Source of the DNA: Mixophyes australis
Lineage: Eukaryota; Chordata; Amphibia; Anura; Limnodynastidae
DNA: 64,000 nt
Assembly (NCBI GenBank): GCA_036250195.1
Contig: JAVHZZ010000008.1
Coordinates: 13,153,434-13,217,433, forward strand
Direction of reading: 5' to 3'
In this document: positions 22,381 through 34,000 of the stretch, piece by piece
Layout of the letters: the number at the start of each line of letters is the position of its first letter
Numbering within the stretch: position 1 is the stretch's first letter
Position numbers and translations under genes: made by a program
Notes under the pieces: generated by a model
Database searches by the model: none
Seen by the model: the letters and a program-made list of their open reading frames with translations, nothing else
What the model was told of the DNA's origin: nothing

Positions 22381-24176
22381 CTAATGATCATCATAGACCA
22401 AATGCTCATTATCATCAGTATCAGAACTGATGCCAAAATATTCACCCAATGTAAGCCCATCCCTACTGGAATCAACCAAGTACCTCTTGGTTTTAAGTAA
22501 ATTCTGGCCCACCAACTTCATTCATGAAGAAAAAAATGAAAAAGTGGAGATGTTGCCTATATGTTGCAAATCGGATTCTAGTTATCATTTATTTAGTACA
22601 TTCTACAAAATGACAGCTAGAATCTGATTGGTTACTATAGGCAACATCTCCACTTTTTTAAACCTGCAGCTTGATAAATTTACCCCATGGTATGTGTTGA
22701 AATTCATTTATCTGTAAGGCACAGTCAATGTTTAGCTCCGTTATCAGAAATGAGGAATCATGAGGAGTTTTAAACTGAGGTGAGTCACATTGCTATAACA
22801 TTCCTGAAATTAACACCAGTGTGCTTCTTAGTGAAGCTAGTGATACTTAAAGTATCTTGCCTATGATGAATGACACATTGTGTGACATTACCACATTGAG
22901 AGGAGGATTAGGACAATGTTTAAACTAGCCCTGCTGATACTATCCAGTGGGCTGCCACAGTCATGTAGTCCTTAGTTTGATCAGAACAGCTTGTCTTATT
23001 GTATTATTGATAGTTAAGTGGATAGTTGGTACATAGGCATTTTTAAGGGACATCATGACTGTGTCTTTAACCCCCGGGAACAGTTGAGTAATTGCTGTTC
23101 TAGAGACATAGAACCAAGATGGCATTTGGTTGCGTTGACACATGACATCAACTAATCAGCAGAAGCCTGAAGAATTGATGGCATATATTGGATGCAGATC
23201 CAATGCTATCTTAACAGCCCTGGCTCTAGTGATCTGCTGTGATCACACTTGGTTCCTCTTACAAATTATTGTTTAGGATTTGCAATATGACTGCTCACTC
23301 ATAGACAATGCTTAGGTTTAGCCCCACACTCTGTAACAGAGGTTAAGATTGACTCAAGAGCATCCTTAGCACCCAAGGATTCTTCTTGGGGAGACATTGT
23401 TGCATATGGGAACTCTATTTGCAATCACAACTTTGTAGGACTTGATAATGATGACCATAAGCATGGTGTTGTTGCCAGTGAACACGGGTATCTAGCAGCG
23501 ATGTTGTTAGCTGATGCTGGACTGTCTGTTAACATACAGGACTTTTTCTGCTTGTGGAAATCTCCTGGAAAAAACTTGTTGGAAATGTTGAAATGAAGGA
23601 GGTGTCTAGATGCCCTGGGTTCCTTCCTCTACTTAATATGGCCCAACAAAGGCTACAGATGCCTTGACATGTGTTGTCTGAGTTGGGATAGAAATATTTC
23701 CACATTCAAGCAGTAGCTCTGTTTGCTCTGTTAGCTGGACATGACAGTCTCTTATTTAGGGCATGTAATGGTATTGGCGGCTGCTTTTCTTCAACACAAT
23801 CATCCTCATCAACTTGTTCAAGCTCAACACATGCACCATCATTGTCATCCTCATTATTACCATCATCTCCACCATCAACCCCTTCAAGTTCTAGCATAGG
23901 AGGAACTTCCAAAGAAATCTTCTCTGCAGTGATAGACTTAGAAATGTCAGACTCACGAATCATGGACACCCTTAGACTCTGCTCAAGATTATGTGAAGGT
24001 CCAATACAGTCATTAGCCCCAGTGATTCTTCTGTTTGTTTGATGTGCCTGTTTTAGAGGCGACAAACCTATACTTAAAGCTAGAAAGTGGTGCATGAGAA
24101 ATTTCAGAAGGTGCGCTACCTTAATGGGCACTTCTTTTGGTATTGACCATTCTAGAGCAATACCTAGCAGGACCAA
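22381..24176 (-). pseudogene. BED-finger hAT transposase pseudogene
   Basis: Minus-strand text reads from an acidic N-terminal region (GVDGGDDGNNEDDNDGACVE), through one stop, into a BED zinc finger (MWKYFYPNSDNTCQGICSLC then HLDTSFHF), then hAT body blocks (SRTAITQLFPGVKDTVMMSL, KNAYVPTIHLTINN, DYMTVAAHWIVSAG). It ends YLVDSSRDGLTLGEYFGISS...VYDDH at a TAG near 22381. Several frameshifts and stops separate these. A family A MITE (22540-22686) interrupts the 3' part. It resembles ZBED-type hAT transposases. The N-terminal frame and finger match the shorter element at 39120-41285, so they are the same family. Confidence 0.82.
22540..22686. mobile_element. Palindromic MITE, family A (copy A3), nested in the hAT pseudogene
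   Basis: AAAGTGGAGATGTTGCCTAT facing AGGCAACATCTCCACTTTTT, right end AAATTTACCCC. The left end is truncated. Confidence 0.8.
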
Positions 24177-25784
24177 TACTAGTAAATAGTGGCCATGATC
24201 TGAGCCTTCCTTGTTACTACGGGTATTGTATGGAATGTTGGCTATTTTCTTTTTTTTATGAAATTCACAATCGTTACATTTTTCCTAAATGCTTGAAACA
24301 GCTAATGTTTTGGGAGAGATCTTCAAGCATTGTTTGGAGGGCCCTGTCTAAGATCTTTTTTGATGATCTTTTTTACTGGTAGATATATTATTGCCAGTAC
24401 TAGTATTGCAATGCTCCATTTCACTAGATTTATAGCCGTGCACAGTACTATCACTGCAAATGACTATATTCGTTTAGTTGAAACCACACAAGGTGACTGT
24501 ATAATGAGATAGAGAAAGGAGAAAATACAGAATTGTTACAAACTTCAAGTGTGATGAAGTTTAATGGTGACAAAACGGTTTGGGTAAACTAGCTGGAAGT
24601 TTTGGAACCTTGGGAATGAACAGCCAGTTAATGGCTTGTACAGGAAAGAGTGCCTAGATGTCAACGTGGAAGTGACTGTTTGAAACCATTGGATTGGAGA
24701 GGAAGTTGCAACATCCAGATGTTTTCTTACATAGGCACAGTCCACCCACAGAATTCTTACATCTCGGAGATTTAGAAAACCATTTTAAAGTGACACGCTG
24801 GAATTATCTTTAGGTATTAAACTTGCTGTTTGTCCTAGTTATTAATTTTTAGATATAATTTATTTACTTTGTTGTATTGCCTGCCTGAAATTATTATAAC
24901 AGTGGAATTTGCATATGCGATACTCTATTGATTATTATTTATTGACATGACTGCCAATCAGTTTTTTGGTGGGGTGGGAGGACAAGACCTCCCTGCTCCT
25001 TAGTTGCCTGCTCCTTAATTGATACAATTAGCTATGCTTGCAAACAATTGATTGAGGATGCACAAATAATCTGACATTATAATATTATTATTATTTATTG
25101 AGTAAAATATTCCAGATACCATTTATTTTGTATCTCTGTTGCTGTATTCAGCTATTTGCCCCTATTTAATTTATCCAATGCGTAGTTTAAAATCAAACTT
25201 TTATTTATCTTGCAAACCAAGTGCTTCCCGTGCAGTATCGCACTATATACATCTTGTTTGTCTACTCCCTAAAAGATAATTACTTATGCCAAAAAAATGA
25301 TGTGAGGAATGAAGACATTTTCTCATAGCAATCTGAAATCTTCATCTATTCATATTCCCTATCTGGTTCCGAAGACGCCAGACAATATTGTTTTGAGAAC
25401 GTTAGTTGCAATCACCAGTTCACATCAGTATCTTCTTGATATAAATATTATTTACCTACTACACTATGGGGTTTGTTGTTTCCTTCCATCATAGGATCTT
25501 CTGAACATTAAGAGCCGAAGAGCTTAAAAGAAAACATTAATTCTTAAGAGTGATTTTAATCCAGATAAGCGCTTCATTTAAATTTAAAAAGTACACAAGA
25601 TTCGATTAGTTTCCATATTGCAGGATTTAACTTAACACACCGTTAGTGCACTCTTCACTCTATCTCTGCCATTCTCTCTCTCCCTTTCTATATAGCAGAC
25701 AGACTCCAAGGAGTAGGGGCAATGGTGTCAATCTGAGGCTAAACTTGGTTACGTAAAACTCAGTCGTATTGGATTAGTTTGAAT
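24177..25784. other. Intergenic DNA with no recognised feature
   Basis: May include the undefined 5' part of the hAT pseudogene element; I could not place its terminal repeat. Confidence 0.4.
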
Positions 25785-26379
25785 TAGAGATGCTTACTGA
25801 CCCCCGTGAACTGGTTTTGGTTTTGGTTTTGATCTGGATTAGCTTTGTGTTTTGGTTTTGGTTTTGGCAAAACCGCCCTCGTGTGTTTTGGTTTTGGATT
25901 TTTTTAGAAAAAAAACCCTAACATAAGCTAAAATCACATAATTTTGCTCTATTTTGTTCTTACATTATTATTAACCTCAATAACACTAATTTCAAGTCAT
26001 TTGCAATCAATTTTGACCACCTCACAGGTCACAATATTATTTTCATACACTTTCGGACAAGTACTGCAGCGACCTGGCTGGATGGTAAGCGACAGAGCAA
26101 TGACTCAAACACACGGCAGTTCCTAGCACATCTAGGAAACATTGGCACATAGCTGTGGCAGAAAAGAAAATTGGTGGTCCGCCCTCCCTCCCACTCCTCG
26201 CTATGTTGAAACTTAAAAAGGAATTCAAAACCCGCGAGATCCGGCGACATCATGATGACGTTTTGCCTCCTTTTCGATTCCAAGGGCGCGTGACAGTACC
26301 CAGCCAACTCGGCTCGGTACTCAGATCCCCTAAGTTCGGGTGTGTTCGGTTCCCGAGGAACTGAGCCTGAGAATCTCTA
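25785..26379 (-). mobile_element. hAT deletion derivative, 595 bp, with 8-bp target duplication
   Basis: The ends are TAGAGATGCTTA and TGAGAATCTCTA (inverted). The flanks GTTTGAAT (25777-25784) and GTTTGGAT (26380-26387) match at 7 of 8, as expected for hAT. The left end carries GGTTTTGGTTTTGG and the right end GTTCGGGTGTGTTCGGTTCC; both are reverse complements of the ends of the element at 39120-41285. It lacks coding sequence: an internally deleted sibling. Confidence 0.88.
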
Positions 26380-26668
26380 GTTTGGATCTCTAATTTCAAA
26401 CAATATTTCTATTTCCCTGGATCGGATCTTATAATAATACCCATCTTTAGCATATGTGTATAGTATATGAAATGAAAATGAGCATCTGGACTGACCATGA
26501 ACGCTATGGAAACTGTGGATAATTTGGTAGTACCCAGGATCTATGCTAGGATTGCCAAGACTGTAATGAAACACAATAATCTTTGCCACCTCTAAAAGGT
26601 AGTAATAAACATGAATGAATTTTCTTTTCAGTCTACAGTACTATTATAGAACATTCCCAGTAATGTTC

Positions 26669-26674
26669 TTTATT
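26669..26674 (-). terminator. Candidate LRRIQ3 polyadenylation signal (AATAAA)
   Basis: TTTATT on the plus strand reads AATAAA on the gene strand, 203 bp past the stop codon. Spacing suits a short 3' UTR. The region is AT-rich, so chance occurrence is possible. Confidence 0.45.
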
Positions 26675-26876
26675 TAGAAATTACTATTTTTCTGCAAAAA
26701 AAAATAAAAAAACGAAAAAATTATTTTGGAAGTGTGAAGCATTAAAAATTAAACTTCAGCTAAATAAAGGATGAGTACATATGTGTTCACTTCACTCTCT
26801 CTATGTAATGATTAAGGTGAAATAATTTCTCCAAATACAAAAATATTGTATCACTGCGTTGCTGCCTACAATTATT

Positions 26877-27081
26877 TCAAGTGCATCCTTGTCTTAGATG
26901 TGTCTCCTTGGAAACAGGCTGTTTCACGGGTACTTTATACATAGGTTCCGCTGTGATGTGTTGACCCTTCATCGTGGTGACATGTGCCTGGGCTTCATGT
27001 AACCTGTCATTAGCTCTCCGAAGAACAAGAGAGCCGAGTGTGACCTTTTCCGAAGAGTTTTCAATCTGAAGCATCAGCTGC
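26877..27081 (-). CDS. LRRIQ3: LRRIQ3 coding exon 7 (C-terminus, stop)
   Basis: 205 bp. The acceptor is TTTATTTACAG; G plus the AG of exon 6 makes Arg, then QLMLQIENSSEKV and on to the end HLRQGCT and TGA at 26877-26879. Residues 566-632 look like a final helical segment. Joined to exon 6, the reading frame is continuous. Confidence 0.88.
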
Positions 27082-28014
27082 CTGTAAATAAAGGAAAAAC
27101 CCAAAGATTTAATTATTAGAACTGACGTTACTATTTTATATTTGCATTCTATAAGCTAAGCCGATGTAATAGTACAAGATGTGTCATATCTTTCGTCCTC
27201 ATCCGTCTTTGTCTAAACATACTGCAATTATTCCATGACATCCGGTACTTACTTAATAATAATCACCTTATTTATGGCTCTGCTTCATCGGTGAATTAAT
27301 TGGTGTTTTTTGACGTGTAGTAGACAGCGCACAGCAATACATTGGAGCTAACGATAACCAGACAGAGTGTGTTATAGTGTAAGGAGGATGCGGTAACAAT
27401 TTTGTAGTAGAGAACAGCAAAAAATATATAAATGGTACATTTTAATGGCTAAGTAATTCCACTGATATTGCAAGATTCTGTGGTGCTAAGGAACCTTATT
27501 CGGGCAGTACCTAATATAAAGCTTTATATTTGTATCGTATTATAGGATAGGATTGCTCAGGAGACCGAAGAACTGTAGAAAACTATATGAAATAACTGGG
27601 ACTCAAGAGATGGTGTTAGTAAACAAAAAATGGATAATAATAACAATATTTTGAACCTCCTGTCATCCCAGATCTGCATAAAAGGATTGCAAATGTGAAA
27701 CAAATGGAAAAACGAAATGTTTGACTATTATTCGGGCCCGTCTGGACCCCCTGGGACTCTATATTGTAAAAACTGTGGCTCTGATTTTTATGGATGTGTC
27801 ATTGTGATTATAACATGCTATAATTATCTCCCTTATGCTTTATAATATATTATTTGTTTGTGTTTTACCCTTAACAGTGCTGACTATCATTTTTTCAATA
27901 GTTTTCCCTTTGTGACAAGTTTAGAAGTTAGAAAACTAAAATGTGATGATTATTGTTGGTCCATCACACACATATTTTATTTTATTTTTTATTAAATTTC
28001 AATTTACTCCTCCC

Positions 28015-28051
<37 letters not shown>

Positions 28052-31000
28052 ATGATCCAACTGTCTAGCAGAAAGGTGGCTTAATTTAGTAAAGGAGAGG
28101 GAGGGGGGAGAGAGTATGAGAGAGGTAAAGAATGAGGGAGGTAGTAGGGAAGAGTGAAAGAGAGAGAGAGCTTGGGAGAGTATGAGGGAGAGAGTAAGGA
28201 AGAGAGAGAGAGAGCTTGGGAGAGTATGAGAGAGAGGGGTGAAGAATGAGGGAGGTAGTAGGGAAGAGAGAAAGAGAGAGAGCTTGGGGGAGTATAAGAG
28301 TGAGAGGTAAATAATGAGGGAGAGAGTAAGGAAGAGAGAACAATAGAGAGAGAGTGAGTATGAAAGAGAGATGGAAACGAATAAGGAAGAGGGTAGAATG
28401 AAGAGAGAGATAAAGCGTGAGAGTGGTCAGTACATGAAGGGGTTTAGTCACTACATGGAGGGGTGTGGTCCGTACATGGAGGGGTGTGGTCCGTACATGG
28501 AGGGGTGTGGTCCCTACATGGAGGGGTGTGGTCCGTACATGGAGGGGTGTGATCAGTACATGGAGGGGTGTGGTCATTACAAGGAGGGGTGTGGTCATTA
28601 CAAGGAGGGGTGTGGTCCGTACATGGAGGGGAGTGATCAGTACAAGGAGGGGAGTGATCAGTACATGGAGGGGTGTGGTCATTACATGGAGGGGTGTGGT
28701 CATTACAAGGAGGGGTGTGGTCCGTACATGGAGGGGAGTGATCAGTACATGGAGGGGAGTGATCAGTACATGGAGGGGTGTGGTCATTACAAGGAGGGGT
28801 GTGGTCAGTACATGGGAGGATGTAATCAGTACATGGAGGGGTGTAGTCATTTAAAGGAGGGGTGTTGTCACTACATGGAGGTGTGTGATCAGTATATGGA
28901 GGTGTGTGATCAGTACAAGGAGGGGTGTGGTCAGTAAATGAAGGGGTGTGGTCCGTACATGGAGGGGTGTGATCAGTACATGGAGGGGTGTAATCTAGTA
29001 TATGGAGGGCTGTAGTCTTTACAAGGAGGAGTGTAGTCAGTACATGGAGGGGTGTGGTCAGTATATGGAGGTGTGTGATTAGTACCAGGAGGGGTGTGGT
29101 CAGTAAATGGAGGGGTGTGGTCCGTACATGGAGGGTTGTGATCAGTACATGGAGGGGTGTAATCTAGTATATGGAGGGCTGTAGTCTTTACAAGGAGGAG
29201 TGTAGTCAGTACATGGAGGGGTGTGGTCAGTATATGGAGGTGTGTGATCAGTACAAGGAGGGGTGTGGTCAGTAAATGGAGGGGTGTGGTCCGTACATGG
29301 AGGGGTGTGATCAGTACATGGAGGGGTGTGGTCATTACAAGGAGGGGTGTGGTCCGTACATGGAGGGGAGTGATCAGTACATGGAGGGGTGTGGTCATTA
29401 CAAGGAGGGGTGTGGTCAGTACATGGGAGGATGTAATAAGTACATGGAGGGGTGTAGTCATTTAAAGGAGGGGTGTTGTCACTACATGGAGGTGTGTGAT
29501 CAGTACAAGTAGAGGTGTGGTCATTACAAGGAGCGGTGTGGTCATTACAAAGAGGGCTGTGGTCAGTACATGGAAGGGTGTAATCAGTACATGGAAGGGT
29601 GTAATCTAGTATATGGAGGGCTGTAGTCTTTACAAGGAGGGGTGTGGTCAGTATATGGAGGTGTGTGGTCAGTACAAGGAGGGGTGTGGTCAGTAAATGG
29701 AGGGGTGTGGTCAGTACATGGAGGGGTGTGGTCAGTACATGGAGGGGTGTGGTCAGTAGAAGGAAGGGTGTGGTCAGTATATGGAGGTGTGTGATCAGTA
29801 CAAGGAGGGGTGTGGTCAGTAAATGGAGGGGTGTGGTCAGTACATGGAGGGGTGTGGTCAGTAGAAGGAAGGGTGTGGTCAGCCTGCAGAAGCTGTGACT
29901 TGTGATTAACAATCAATACTCTGCCTTCTATCACACTCCTGTAATGTTGTGCGCTCACAAGTTTTTGGTGCTCACAGTTCTCCGCACTACCTAACATTAC
30001 AGAACAGGACAAAGTTCTAGCCGCATGGGACAGTCCTCTCAATTCTGCACATCAGGGCAAAACTGGGCGTATTTACCAGCTTGCAGAAGGCCCCCAATTC
30101 GCCCATCTCCTTCACTCTGAAGACTTTTCCATATGCTGCCATATAAGCCCACAAATCTACGCCTCTCTGGTAATACTAGGCACTAGCACATGAATATATG
30201 CGTGCAATATTACACTTTTAATTATTTTTTTTAGAAATGACCCTTTCAGTGTGAATCTTCGTCTTTTTCTCTCAGGGAAATAGAGACTGGCAGATATTTT
30301 CTATATAACAATATTATGAAGGTGTGCTCCATTTACACCCCAGCCCCATCCCTTAAAAAAACCCCACCGAGGAATACTGCCCAAATTCTTAAAAAAAATA
30401 TAAATATCATAACTGGGCACAGAAGATGGTTGTAGCACTAATAATATAATGCATATATAAATGCACCCAATGCATATCACACCAATATAGAGACAGTCCA
30501 TGGTCACATTATTCAACCAGTGACCTGACACCAGGACATCTCAGCCACATTTCAGTCTTGAAATAGACACCAGGGGGAAAATGTATCAGGCTGCGAGTTT
30601 CTGACAGGTTTGGAAAGTGGAGATGTTGCCTATAGCAACCAATCACATTCTAGTTATCATTTATTTAGTACATTCTACAAAATGACAGATAGAATCTGAT
30701 TGGTTGCTATAGGCAACATTTCCACTTTCTAAACCGGTCAGAAACACTCAGCTTTATACATTTACCCCCCAAAGGTTTTAAAACTCGATTATAATAAGAT
30801 ACACAAGCAAACTTCATGGGGATCTAAGATACTAATTTGGTGCTAGAATCTCTCATTGATAGCGCACACTCGATGCGCAGCGGGAAAAGCTTTTGTTTTG
30901 CTCGCCTAGAATTGCACCTACTCCCTTTCTGGAAGACGTTTTGTGAACTAGATTCTGACCATCTTCCAGTGACTGGACCCTGCCCCCGCTTCACACGGCT

Positions 31001-34000
31001 CTGCTTGAAAAGAGAGAGCTGCGTGCACCTAACAGTAGTGCACTCAGCATTGCCCATGAATATTATGGGGATAGGAAGAGTTGGAGAGCAGCCAACCACT
31101 GTCTAAAATTATAGCTACGCCCCCCGTGCATGCTGGTCATGCCCGCTGGCGGCGTGGTGTGGAAACCCCCCTCTACAAATCCTGCGCTTGCCCCTGACAT
31201 TGATACCCTATCTCTTCCTATCCTCACCTAATACCTTTGGTTATTATAGCAAAGGCTAATCCGGGTCCTCGATCAGCTACAGAACCTACCTGACCTCTAT
31301 ATTTCAGAAATGAATCTACAATACATATAGCAAACTTCATGTACCTAAGCTTTTCTTCTATAACATTCATATATTCTGCTTTTAACCTACAAAGCATATA
31401 TCTCTTCGTTACATTTTTTTTTATAAGTAAAGCAATGATATATGTTTCATCAAAAATAAAACAATACACTTCTAAGTTATGTCGACTCTTGCTAATTCAC
31501 GTAGTGTTCTAAGAGGATGATAATTTAAAGATCACATCAGTACCTTTGGTTTCGGAGGCATTTTGTTAATTCCTTCTGCTTTTCCTGGTTTTCTTTCAAA
31601 CTTTGCACTGCTGCGATCTTCTCCCGCATCTTCTCCTGGTGTCTGATTATTCGATCATGCCTCAATAAAGTCTTTGTAACAGATGTGTGCTGGGTGTTAA
31701 ATTCTCTGACCAGTGAATGGTCCAATTTTTTTTCCTCTTTTTGCTGGTAAAACTGTCTATGCCTATAATTGACTTTGTCTTTAAAGTTGGACTCATTCAG
31801 GAGTTCGGACTGTGAATGTTGCTGCAGATACTGACCATCCTTTTCGTTTTGGTCTAAGGCATGTTTCCTTCTCCCCTCCAGAAACTCTTTAATATTATAC
31901 TTTGCTTGTCTTCTATCAGCTTGCACCTGCAATGCCAAATTCTTTTTTTCCATTTGACTGTTAAATCTCTCACGCTTTTCATAAGCTCTGTCTATAGCAT
32001 ACAAGGGTAACAGACTAACTAAATGTCTACCTTTTCCAGGACATTTCATCTTTAATGGATCTTTGACTCCATGGGCGAGTTCCCGTTTGGACTGTATAGT
32101 TGAATGAATTTGCCGTATCGAAGAGCGGATATCTTTAGCTGACTTTTCATTGGCCGTTAGAAGGTCTTTTGACGGATCGGAGTCATAAACAGTAGCTTTC
32201 CTTCCAAAAAGACTAAATTCAGCATCATTTTGTGGAGCTGGCTCTCTCTGATCTAAGTAGCACACAAAGTACATACATAATTTGATTAACAAATAGAAGT
32301 AATTAACAAATAATGTGTGGAAGTACAAATACGTTTGGCAGTAGCTAAATCTGAGCTGATATTGGACAAAAAGCTCTAATATCAAAGCACTGCATGTCAG
32401 TTATGCTTAATGAGAACAGTGGCCATGCCTCAGTGTGTGTCCACAAAGCATTTTTGTAACCTAGGGAACTCCAAGCCAATGACTCATACTCTTTTGCACT
32501 ACCCCAGAATTATAAGTAAGCACCAAACTTATCTTTAAACTTCCACCTTCTTCCATTCTTCTCCCCTGTACAAACACATGTACGTATACACACTGCAACA
32601 CAACTCTTTAGGGTGTTTGTTGCAAAACTAGTATCCCATAACTCCTCTACTATACTATTTGAAAAAACTACACTGCACACAATGTCCAAGAAAATGTGTA
32701 AGTCTGTAAACTTTCTTCTCTGAGTGTCACAACAGCTGCTCAGTAAACATATATACCTGCCTCCTCTTCTTTTTATGAGCAGACTGGACTAAGGTGAAAT
32801 AACATTAAGTATGTATTTATCCTCAAAACCATATGTTGTGCTATAATTGAACTGCTAATAACATAAAATGTTACACTTATATATACTTCAACAAATTACA
32901 CTCAAACATTAATAACATTACTGAAATGTTGGAAAACATTGAAACAAAAGTGATGATGTGATTGCTCTATATCAGTGGTCAGGGAACAGGGATAAATTAC
33001 CCCAAATGGGGTAAAAATGAAACTCCTGGGGGTAATGCTGCCGAGTCACATGCTGTCAGTTGGATTGTAGACCCCTTTAAATATGAAATTACTGTTGTAC
33101 CAGAAGAGCCTCAAGGGTTGGCAGAGGCACTTCTTGAGCTTCGATGCAATAATGAAGCACGTATCGCATTTGAAAACAAAGCAGATCTGTCATATTTTTG
33201 GATGTCAACAGCTGCAAAGACATTCAAAATTGCACATGAGGAGGCCGTCAAAAAGTTGCTGCCTTTTGCAACTACCTACCTTTGCGAACAAGGATTTTCC
33301 ACTCTAGCGAACATAAAAACAAAGCAGAGAAATCGATTGGATGCTGAAGACTGTATCCAAATTGCTCTGACATCAAAATGCCCCAATATTGATGCTCTCG
33401 TATCAAAAATGAAGCAACATCATTTCTCCAAAACCTGAAGTTTTGAAGTTGAAGCTTTCAAAGAAATTTTGAATAGATTCAATAAAATTTAGAATTCCAA
33501 TAATTAATAATATATGATTTCCTTCCTTTCAAATCAAGGGGGTAACGTCGGCGTAGCTTAATATATTTGGGGGTAAAAGGTAAAAAAGTTCCCTGACCCC
33601 TGGTCTATATTATAGAGTTTGTTGCCTGTTTTCCTACTATTTGTCTGTCATTAAAATAATCTCTGACAAGGAAGGGTGAATTATGAACTTTGAACTTATG
33701 CTGTGTGCAACGTTAAACATAAACTTCATCCTGCAACTATAACACAATACCTTCTGGATTTACACACAGATCCAGTACAACAGTGGATCAAATAGCCTGC
33801 AGAGTACATGTGGTATAATAGGGCCATTAAGGAGAGCAAAGCATAAAAAAGGAGTAACTTTGCACCTGGGCAAAACCATGTTGCATTGGAGGGGGAGGTA
33901 AATCTAAAATGTAGGGACAGATTTATAGTTGGGGTCGGGCATGTCCTAAATCAACTTTAAATTTAAGTGTAAATATAAAGCTGTCAAGTATTTGTGTACT

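Noticed and set aside
23706..24176. Host gene in the 156-codon minus-strand frame
   Set aside because: In the same frame, after a stop, it continues into a BED finger and hAT text; it is transposase relic.
28425..29884. CRISPR-like look of short regular repeats
   Set aside because: Units are head-to-tail without unique spacers, and the surrounding genome is vertebrate.
28086..29912. Long open frames on both strands (up to about 256 codons) at 28086-29912
   Set aside because: They are the 21-bp minisatellite read in frame; peptides are perfect heptad repeats with no start context, splice signal or domain.
32962..33438. Domesticated hAT gene such as ZBED5 or FAM200
   Set aside because: The frame is inside intact TIRs with an 8-bp target duplication, and the catalytic region is missing.
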